Shown: positions 1 through 5,367 of the stretch, piece after piece
How positions within the stretch are numbered: the stretch's first letter is position 1
Layout: each line of letters starts with the position of its first letter
Source of the DNA: Planctomycetota bacterium
Lineage (GTDB): Bacteria > Planctomycetota > UBA1135 > UBA2386
NCBI GenBank assembly: GCA_016793305.1
Contig: JAEUHU010000181.1
Span: 1 to 5,367 of the forward strand
Length of the DNA stretch: 5,367 bases
Direction of reading: 5' to 3'
Notes under the pieces: model-generated
The model's input: the letters and a program-made list of their open reading frames with translations, nothing else
The model's database searches: none
Told to the model about the DNA's origin: nothing
Translations under genes and position numbers: made by a program

Positions 1-1227
1 GTGCTCGGCATCCTGGTGATGAACGTGGTGGAGTTCGCGTGGCCGTTCGAGGCCTACGAGAACCCCGCCTACGCCGGCGGCAGCGACGGACCCGACCTCG
101 CGACGTGGTTCGTCCAGGTGTCCCTGTTCGACGGCAAGATGCGCGCGCTGTTCTCGATGCTGTTCGGGGCCGGGCTCGTACTGCTCGCCGATCGGCTGGT
201 GCAGAGCGGTCGGGCCGCCTTGGCCGCCGACCTGCTGCTCCGACGATGCCTGTGGCTCGTGCCGTTCGGCATCCTGCATCGCTTCCTGCTGCAGTGGAGC
301 GGCGACATCCTCTACCAGTACGGCCTGCTCGGGCTGCTGGCGGTGGCGTTCCGCAACCTGCGTGCGCGCACGTTGGTCTGGCTCGGCGTGCTGGTGCTGG
401 CGCTGTCGGCGCCCGGGCACCTGCTGACCTGGTCGCGTCTGAGTGCCTTGCGCGAGGGAGCCCACGAGGCCGACGTCGTCGAACGGGACGGCGGGGTCGT
501 GCCACCCCAGCTCGAAGCGGCCCGGCGGCGATGGCGCGCGCGGCTCGAGTCGATCCCGCCGCCGCCGGCGACCGTGCAGGCCGAGGTCGCGGCGATGCGC
601 GGCAGCTTCGCCACGGTGTTCGCGCATCGCTGGAACCACCACCACACGTTCCAGTCGACCTTCCTCTACCAGGTGTTCGTGTTCGACGTGTTCGGGATGA
701 TGCTGCTCGGCATGGGGCTGATGCGGCTCGGCTTCTTCGACGGAACGTGTCGACGGTGGCTCCACCTGGCGGCGCTCGGTGGCGGGGCATTCGGGGCGCT
801 CGTCGCCGGCGCGCTCGCGTTCGCCTGGCAGCAGCAGGGCTTCTCGAACGGATCGCCCGAGCTGTGGCTCGCCCGCGAACTCACCTACCCGTGGACCAGA
901 GCGCTGGTGGCGCTCGGTTGGGCCGCACTCGTCGTGCTGGCCGTGCGTGGTCGCCGCGCCGAGGCGTTGACGCGCACGCTCGGCGACGTCGGCCGCCTCG
1001 CGTTCAGCAACTACGTGCTGCAGACCGTCTGCTGCACGCTGTGGTTCTTCGGTTACGGCCTCGGCCACTACGGCACGCACTCGCGCAGCGAACTGATGGT
1101 CGTGGTGCTGGTCGTGACGGTGATCCAGATCGTGGCCAGCGGGCTGTGGTCGCGCTGGTTCCGGTTCGGGCCGCTCGAATGGGCGTGGCGGTCGCTGACC
1201 TACTGGCGGATGCAGCCGCTGCGGTGA
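1..1227 (+). CDS. DUF418 (YeiB-like) family multi-pass membrane protein, 5'-truncated
   Basis: Integral inner-membrane protein of the DUF418 family. The molecular function of the family is not firmly established; some members have been linked to transport. Seen: the visible 408 residues contain many hydrophobic segments (about 49-65, 83-97, 104-118, 124-143, 222-245, 253-276, 300-316, 333-354 and 364-383). The C-terminal family signature is clear: GRLAFSNYVLQTVCCTLWFF (331-350), followed by GYGLG and the closing FGPLEWAWRSLTYW (389-402). The early motif KMRALFSMLFGAG (46-58) also fits. The gene is open from base 1. The first codons (V/M-LGILVMN) match the internal family motif 'RGfaLLGIlLmN', so the GTG at base 1 is probably an internal valine and roughly 15-30 N-terminal residues lie upstream. 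A polar stretch at about 150-215 (Arg/Glu/Pro-rich) separates the two membrane halves. The stop is TGA at 1225-1227. The gene converges on the FGE-like gene. Family assignment is firm and substrate unknown. Confidence 0.9.
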   Translation: MLGILVMNVVEFAWPFEAYENPAYAGGSDGPDLATWFVQVSLFDGKMRALFSMLFGAGLVLLADRLVQSGRAALAADLLLRRCLWLVPFGILHRFLLQWSGDILYQYGLLGLLAVAFRNLRARTLVWLGVLVLALSAPGHLLTWSRLSALREGAHEADVVERDGGVVPPQLEAARRRWRARLESIPPPPATVQAEVAAMRGSFATVFAHRWNHHHTFQSTFLYQVFVFDVFGMMLLGMGLMRLGFFDGTCRRWLHLAALGGGAFGALVAGALAFAWQQQGFSNGSPELWLARELTYPWTRALVALGWAALVVLAVRGRRAEALTRTLGDVGRLAFSNYVLQTVCCTLWFFGYGLGHYGTHSRSELMVVVLVVTVIQIVASGLWSRWFRFGPLEWAWRSLTYWRMQPLR

Positions 1228-1321
1228 GGGGGCGGCCGCGTGCGGCGGTGGCGCGGCTCGCGGCGTGGAGCGTGCGGGGCACGGCGCAGCTCGGGCGTCG
1301 TCAGCAGCTGCGGCCAGCGCA

Positions 1322-1362
1322 GGCTGCCGGCGGCGGACAACGCGGCGAGCCGAGCGGCAGCC
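1322..1362. repeat. imperfect stem-loop between convergent genes, possible terminator
   Basis: An 8-bp perfect inverted repeat (ggctgccg at 1322-1329, cggcagcc at 1355-1362) is extended after a small internal loop by a 4-bp inner stem (cggc 1331-1334 with gccg 1349-1352). It begins two bases beyond the stop codon of the minus-strand FGE-like gene and lies about 95 bases past the stop of the plus-strand DUF418 gene, so it could end transcription from either side. No run of T follows on either strand, so it does not meet the usual intrinsic-terminator rule. In sequence this GC-rich an inverted repeat of this size can arise by chance. The structure is seen; the function is a guess. Confidence 0.25.
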
Positions 1363-1364
1363 GT

Positions 1365-2534
1365 TCAGAGCTCGGGGGCGCAGACGATCCGGAACCCGAC
1401 CGAGTTCTGGGCGATCGACGCCCCGATCGGTAGCCATCGATACGCGGACCTGCAGCCCGTCGTCGACGTCGACCAGGCACCACCGCGCGCGATCCGCCCG
1501 GGTCCACTCGCCACGAACGGATCCACGACGCTGCCGGCCGGATAGTTCGCGCTGCCGTCCCAGCCATCGAGGCACCACTCCGCCACGTTGCCGTGCAGGT
1601 CGCGCAGGCCGAAGGCGTTGGCGGGATACGAACCGACCGGGCTCGTCTGGCCGACGCAGTAGAAGAACCCGAGCCACAGGTTGGCCTGCGCACAGCCCGG
1701 CGTGGCACCGAAGCTCCATTCCGCGGTCGTTCCCGCACGGCAGCAGTACTCCCACTCCGCTTCCGTCGGCAGTCGATACTCGTAGCCCGTCGGCAGGCGT
1801 CCGGCGGCCGCTTCCTGGACCGTCAGAGCATCGCAGTACGCGACGGCCGCCTGCCACGACACCTGCTCGACCGGTCGGTTGCCACTGCCTGGCTGGAACT
1901 GGAAGTGCGCCGGATTGCTGCCCATCACCGCGGCGTAGTCCGACTGCCGGACCTCGTACCGACCGATCCAGAACGGCCGCGAGATCGTCACCGTGTGCAC
2001 TGGCTGTTCGACGGCGTCGAAAGTCGACGAGCCCATCGAGAAGGTGCCCGGAGCGATGGCCACCAGGTCGAGTGTGGCAGGAGGTGGTGCTGCGACGACG
2101 ATCGTGAGCTCGTCGTCCGTCAGCGTGATCGTTCCCCCGGCGTCGAGGTCGGCTCCTTGCAGGTCGAACGTCGCACCGACCAGCTGCGGCACGTTCGGTA
2201 TGGGGAAGGTGAACACCGGGCTGCGTCCCGAAGCGTCCAGCACGCCGACGGTGAGCACGCCGAAGGCCAAGGGATCGAGTCGCAGGACCCCTTGCACCAC
2301 ACCCGGCAACGAAAACGGCAGGCTGCCGGGAAAGGACGGTGAGCAGGTGGCCAGCGCGAACGAATGGCCGGCGAGCGACGGGGAATGCTCGATCGCGACC
2401 GCCGCGGTCTGGCCGAGCACGACGGGCGCATGCAGTCGCATCGTGCGGCCGTTCTGGGCAGCGGCCGTCAGCGTCAGGCAGCATCCGGCGAGAGGAACGA
2501 GGAACCGTGGCGTTGGCATGGGGCGCCGGAGCAT
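1365..2534 (-). CDS. Exported SUMF1/FGE-like (EgtB/PvdO-type) domain protein
   Basis: Complete 389-residue protein, probably exported. The N-terminus has basic residues (R3, R4, R10), a short hydrophobic stretch and TAAAQ, suggesting signal peptidase I cleavage after about A26; LAGC (15-18) also fits a lipobox, though the preceding hydrophobic stretch is short. Residues 30-150 form a beta-rich region, ending in PNVPQLVGATFDLQ and GGTITLTDDELTIVV, that resembles a module seen in planctomycete exported proteins. Residues 157-387 are a formylglycine-generating-enzyme-type domain: IAPGTFSMGS (160-169), PVHTVTISRPFWIGRYEVRQ (178-197), PVEQVSWQAAVAYC (221-234), YRLPTEAEWEYCCRAGT (253-269), GLRDLHGNVAEWCLDGW (309-325), RGGAW (350-354), CRSAYR (361-366) and SVGFRIV (378-384). 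True FGEs use two cysteines in the RGG-x(9) segment. Here the second is C361 but the first position is T356, so sulfatase activation is unlikely. A binding, structural or other enzymatic role is open. ATG at 2534 is taken as start; the ATG at 2519 (M6) is an equal alternative. Neither has a clear ribosome-binding site. A stop codon lies in frame nine codons or so upstream of 2534. Confidence 0.9.
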   Translation of the reverse strand: MLRRPMPTPRFLVPLAGCCLTLTAAAQNGRTMRLHAPVVLGQTAAVAIEHSPSLAGHSFALATCSPSFPGSLPFSLPGVVQGVLRLDPLAFGVLTVGVLDASGRSPVFTFPIPNVPQLVGATFDLQGADLDAGGTITLTDDELTIVVAAPPPATLDLVAIAPGTFSMGSSTFDAVEQPVHTVTISRPFWIGRYEVRQSDYAAVMGSNPAHFQFQPGSGNRPVEQVSWQAAVAYCDALTVQEAAAGRLPTGYEYRLPTEAEWEYCCRAGTTAEWSFGATPGCAQANLWLGFFYCVGQTSPVGSYPANAFGLRDLHGNVAEWCLDGWDGSANYPAGSVVDPFVASGPGRIARGGAWSTSTTGCRSAYRWLPIGASIAQNSVGFRIVCAPEL

Positions 2535-2666
2535 GGACTGACCGAGCGAGACGTTGCCCTGCTACGCAAGGCCGAGGCCGGTCAGCCTCCCATGCGCCGC
2601 CGCTTTCGTCGAGACCCGCTCAAGGGAATGGCGATGCTGCAAAGGAGCCTGTACTGGCGCGCCGCC

Positions 2667-5367
2667 TCAGCGCGGCTCCGGGGGCCCATTCCGCGGGGCC
2701 GGCTCGGCTGGGAGTTCGCTGCGCCACTCCGCGGCTTCCCTCGCCTTGCCTTGGGCTTCGTACAACCGTACCAGGCGCTCGATCGCCTCCGGAATGCGCG
2801 ACGCGGCCGCCGGCGGGATGGTCGACTCGCGCTCCTTCATGCCGCGGTAGCCGGCGAGCAACAGCGGCTCGGCCTCGGCGTACATCTTCTGCCCGAGCAG
2901 TGCTGCGCCGAGCAGCGACTTCGTGTGGAACGTCCGCCAGGCCTGTGGCTGGGCCTGCTCGCGAATCGTCAGGCACTCGCGCAGCAGGGCCTCGGCTTCG
3001 CTCCACTGCTCGAGCGTGAGCAGCGGATGGCCGATCGACGCGAGCTGGTCTGCCAGTTGGGTGCTGTCCTTCCGCACATGGGCGCGGGTCGACTCGAGCC
3101 AAGCGTGGCACAAGGCGATGGCCTCCTTGGCCTTGCCCGTCTCGCTGTAGAGCTCGGCGAGGGCGCGCGTGGAGTCGAGCACTTGGGGGTGTCCAGCGGG
3201 GAACGCCGCGGTTCGGATCTCGAGCGCTTCGCGGCAGAGCGGTTCTGCCTCGGCCGGCTTCCCACGCTCTCGGAGCAGCTTCGCGTGGTTGTTCAGCACG
3301 ACGGCGAGGTGCGGATGACCGGCGGGGAACGCAGCACGGAAGATCGCCAGCGCTTCGCGGGAAAGCGGCTCGGCCTCGTCGAGCTTGCCCATGGCACGCA
3401 GCAGCCCTGCGAGGTTGTTCAGTGCGTCGGCGATGTTCAGGTGGCCGGCGGGGTTGGCCGCGCGGTGGAGCGTCAGCGCTTCGCGGAAGAGTGGCTCTGC
3501 CTCGGCGAGCTTGTTCTGGGCCTGCAGGGACAACGCCAGGTCGCTCAGGGTGCCGGTGAGCTTCGCGTCGCCGGCGGGGAGGGCCGCGCGGTGGATCGCC
3601 AGCGCCTCGCGCAGGAGTGGCTCGGCGTCGACGGACTTGTTCTGGGCCCGCAGGATTCGCCCGAGGCCGTTCAGGCCGTCGGCGATGTCCGCGTGCCCGG
3701 CGGGGAGGGATGCGCGGCTGGCCTCCAGCGCTTCGCGGAACAGCGGCTCTGCCTCGGCGAACCTGCCTTGGTCTTCGAGGAGCGCCGCGAGGCTGACCAG
3801 GCTGCTTCTGCGGTCGATGTGCCCGGCGGACAGGCACGCACGGCGGATCGCCAGCGCCTCGCGATGAAGTGGCTCTGCTTCGGCAAACCTGTGCTGCGCG
3901 TGCAGGAACCCCGCGAGATTGTGCAGGCCGCTGGCGATCTCCGGGTGCCCAGCGGGGTGGCCCGCGCGGTAGATCGCCAACGACTCACGAAACAGCGGTT
4001 CGGCCTCGGCGAGCTTGTCCTGGAACGCCAGGGCCACGGCGAGACCGCCCAGGCTCTTGGCGAGGACGACGTGCCCGGCGGGGAAGGCCGCCTGTTCGAT
4101 GGCGAGCGCTTCGCGTTGGACGGCCTCGGCCTTTGCGTGCTCGTTCCGAGCCGACAGCAGGTTCGCGAGTTGGTTCAAGGCGGCCGCAAGCTGTGGCAGC
4201 CCGGCGGGAACGGCCGCGCGGCGCAGCGCCACCGCCTCGCGATGGAGCGCTTCGGCCTCGGCGAGCTCGTTCTGGTCCTTCCGCACCACCGCGAGGTTCT
4301 GCAAGGCGGTGGCGATGTTCGGGTGCCCGGCGGGGAGGGCCGCGCGGAAGATCGCCAGCGACTTCCTCAGGTTCGGCTCCGCGTCGTCGTAGCGGGCCAG
4401 CCCGCGAAGCGTCAGGCCGATCGTGTTGCGAACCCCCGCCTCCACCAGCGGCTGGTCCTCGAGCGAGCCCGCGTCGAGCAGCTCGACAGCCGCCGTCATC
4501 ACCTGCACCACCGTCACCTTGTCGCCGAGCAGCTTCTGTGGGTCGGCAGCGGCGAGCATCTCGGTCTGGAACCGGGCGATCGCCTCGGCGATGGCGGCCT
4601 GCTGCCTGGCCTCGGCTTCTTGCGCCCTCGCGTCGGCCGCCGACTTCTGCGCTCGTGCTTCGCTCTGCTTCGCGATCCGAGCCTGCTTCTGGGCCTCGAC
4701 CTTCGAGGCATCGGCGAGCAAGCGCTGTTCGGTCTCGGCCACGCGCGCGTTGTCGGCGGCGATGCGCTGTTCGTCGGCGACCTTCGCCTGCCACGCGAAC
4801 CCGACGATGCCGAGCAGCAGTGCCGCGACCACGGCGCCGACCGCGAACACCTTGGCGCGGTTTCGCCGGACGAACTTGCGCAGCCGGTAGCCCGCACTCG
4901 GCGCGCCCGCCGTCACCGGCTCGTCGTGCAGGTGCCGGAGGATGTCGGCCGCGAGTCCGTTCGCGGTCTCGTAGCGCCGCGAACGGTCCTTCTCGAGGCA
5001 CTTCATGACGATCCAGTCGATGTCGCCGCGCAGCAGCGAGCTCAGCTGCTTCTGGTCGGCGCGCCGCTGCAGCGCCGTCTGCGTGCCGGTGTCGCCCAGC
5101 GACGAGATGCGCGTGCTCGGCTTGTGGGGTTCGTCCTCGCGGATCGCGCGCATCATCTCGCCGAAGCCGCTCGCGAGCAGCGCCTCGATGTCGAACGGCG
5201 TCGTGCCGGTCAGCAGCTCGTAGAGCAGCACGCCGAGGCTGTAGATGTCCGAACGCGTGTCGATGTCGAGACCGCTCATCTCGGCCTGCTCGGGCGACAT
5301 GTAGGCCGGCGTGCCGACCATCTGGCGGTGCTCGGTGAACAGCGTCTTCGTCGTCAGCTCGCTGTTG
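2667..5367 (-). CDS. Receptor-like Ser/Thr protein kinase with C-terminal TPR array, 5'-truncated
   Basis: The 3' part of a Hanks-type (PknB-like) kinase. The frame is open to the window edge; residues [14 protein letters not shown] precede the ATG at 5321, which is internal because it falls inside the activation segment. The ATP-binding lobe, HRD and DFG lie outside. Numbering from that Met: [10 protein letters not shown] (3-12, P+1 loop and APE-like SPE), [20 protein letters not shown] (21-40, with the subdomain IX Asp) and [12 protein letters not shown] (108-119, with the subdomain XI Arg). A basic stretch ([12 protein letters not shown], 146-157) precedes one membrane helix at 158-177, so the kinase should be cytoplasmic and the rest extracytoplasmic. 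An Ala/Glu/Gln/Arg-rich coiled coil follows (about 179-256), then [13 protein letters not shown], then TPR-like units from about 293 to 870 of the kinesin-light-chain kind, ending in a Pro-rich tail ([14 protein letters not shown]). The array probably senses or binds a partner protein and passes this to the kinase, as inferred from architecture. The stop is TGA at 2667-2669. The FGE-like gene follows on the same strand after 132 bp. Confidence 0.93.
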   Translation of the reverse strand, partial: NSELTTKTLFTEHRQMVGTPAYMSPEQAEMSGLDIDTRSDIYSLGVLLYELLTGTTPFDIEALLASGFGEMMRAIREDEPHKPSTRISSLGDTGTQTALQRRADQKQLSSLLRGDIDWIVMKCLEKDRSRRYETANGLAADILRHLHDEPVTAGAPSAGYRLRKFVRRNRAKVFAVGAVVAALLLGIVGFAWQAKVADEQRIAADNARVAETEQRLLADASKVEAQKQARIAKQSEARAQKSAADARAQEAEARQQAAIAEAIARFQTEMLAAADPQKLLGDKVTVVQVMTAAVELLDAGSLEDQPLVEAGVRNTIGLTLRGLARYDDAEPNLRKSLAIFRAALPAGHPNIATALQNLAVVRKDQNELAEAEALHREAVALRRAAVPAGLPQLAAALNQLANLLSARNEHAKAEAVQREALAIEQAAFPAGHVVLAKSLGGLAVALAFQDKLAEAEPLFRESLAIYRAGHPAGHPEIASGLHNLAGFLHAQHRFAEAEPLHREALAIRRACLSAGHIDRRSSLVSLAALLEDQGRFAEAEPLFREALEASRASLPAGHADIADGLNGLGRILRAQNKSVDAEPLLREALAIHRAALPAGDAKLTGTLSDLALSLQAQNKLAEAEPLFREALTLHRAANPAGHLNIADALNNLAGLLRAMGKLDEAEPLSREALAIFRAAFPAGHPHLAVVLNNHAKLLRERGKPAEAEPLCREALEIRTAAFPAGHPQVLDSTRALAELYSETGKAKEAIALCHAWLESTRAHVRKDSTQLADQLASIGHPLLTLEQWSEAEALLRECLTIREQAQPQAWRTFHTKSLLGAALLGQKMYAEAEPLLLAGYRGMKERESTIPPAAASRIPEAIERLVRLYEAQGKAREAAEWRSELPAEPAPRNGPPEPR
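3186..4445 (-). repeat. Coding tandem repeat: ten 126-bp units encoding 42-residue TPRs
   Basis: Within the kinase gene, residues 293-712 divide into ten units of exactly 42 residues with no insertion or deletion. The consensus is roughly x-IA-x-L-NLA-x-LL-x-A-Q-x-K-x-AEAEPL-x-REAL-x-I-RAA-x-PAGHP. At DNA level the PAG-coding stretch (ccggcgggg and variants) recurs every 126 bases near 3193, 3319, 3445, 3571, 3697, 3823, 3949, 4075, 4201 and 4327. A 20-base exact match, ccggcggggagggccgcgcg, occurs at 3571-3590 and 4327-4346, which is 756 bases or six units apart. About four more divergent TPR-like units follow toward the C-terminus (residues 713-870, about 2712-3185), where the PAGHP linker is lost. 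The even spacing and nucleotide similarity indicate growth by tandem duplication. Confidence 0.9.

Noticed and set aside
1..3. GTG at the first base as the start codon of the DUF418 gene
   Set aside because: The residues it opens (V-LGILVMN) correspond to an internal family motif that normally follows an N-terminal Arg/Asp-rich segment, so the real start should be upstream of the window.
39..1433. 464-residue open frame on the plus strand overlapping the DUF418 gene
   Set aside because: Its translation is Arg/Ala-rich without any recognisable motif, while the overlapping frame shows a full DUF418 signature. It is a GC-bias shadow.
2574..2589. GAGGC/GCCTC hairpin (5-bp stem, 6-base loop) in the gap after the kinase gene as a terminator
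   Set aside because: The stem is short and no T run follows on the minus strand; such matches are common by chance in sequence of this composition.
2656..2663. Palindrome ggcgcgcc next to the kinase stop codon
   Set aside because: An isolated 8-base GC palindrome is expected by chance in GC-rich DNA and has no partner copy nearby.
2620..3837. 405-residue open frame on the minus strand overlapping the kinase C-terminus
   Set aside because: Out-of-frame reading of the same TPR repeats; Arg/Pro-rich repetitive translation with no domain, while the main frame carries the TPR consensus.
3186..4445. Regular repeat considered as a CRISPR array
   Set aside because: The 126-bp units are contiguous, coding and of TPR consensus, with no short repeat and unique spacer pattern.
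3385..5008. Long open frames on the plus strand opposite the kinase gene (for example 3385-3867, 3869-5008, 4015-4392, 4423-4890)
   Set aside because: They are antisense to a clear TPR/kinase coding sequence, with low-complexity Arg/Ala/Ser/Pro-rich translations. The 126-bp period is a multiple of three and the DNA is GC-rich, so a stop-free antisense frame is copied from unit to unit.
5319..5321. ATG at 5321 as the kinase start
   Set aside because: The frame continues open to the window edge and the upstream residues match the kinase activation segment, so this Met is internal.

Overview
This 5.4-kb, very GC-rich window has three protein-coding genes, two of them cut by the window edges. 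It most likely comes from a bacterium of the Planctomycetota. The indications are a eukaryotic-like Ser/Thr kinase joined through one membrane helix to a long TPR array, with an activation segment of a type common in planctomycetes, and a secreted SUMF1/FGE-like protein whose N-terminal region resembles domains I associate with planctomycete exported proteins. This assignment is by protein style only and no marker gene is present.

Layout: (1) 1-1227, plus strand, is the 3' part of a DUF418/YeiB-type multi-pass membrane protein whose true start lies before base 1. (2) 1228-1364 is a short gap between convergent genes that holds an imperfect stem-loop. (3) 1365-2534, minus strand, is a complete gene for an exported protein with a C-terminal formylglycine-generating-enzyme-like (SUMF1/EgtB/PvdO) domain. 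(4) 2535-2666 is a 132-bp gap with no promoter or terminator I can support. (5) 2667-5367, minus strand, is the 3' part of a receptor-like Ser/Thr kinase: end of the kinase domain, one membrane helix, an Ala-rich coiled coil, then about 14 TPR-like units. Ten of these units are exactly 42 residues (126 bp) long.

The kinase and the FGE-like gene point the same way and could share a transcript, but the 132-bp gap makes this only a possibility. The DUF418 gene converges on them and is probably an independent unit. The most notable points are the uniform 126-bp TPR array and the loss of one of the two catalytic cysteines in the FGE-like protein, which argues against true sulfatase-activating activity. 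I see no mobile element, CRISPR array, tRNA or rRNA, and no clear sign of an undescribed system.
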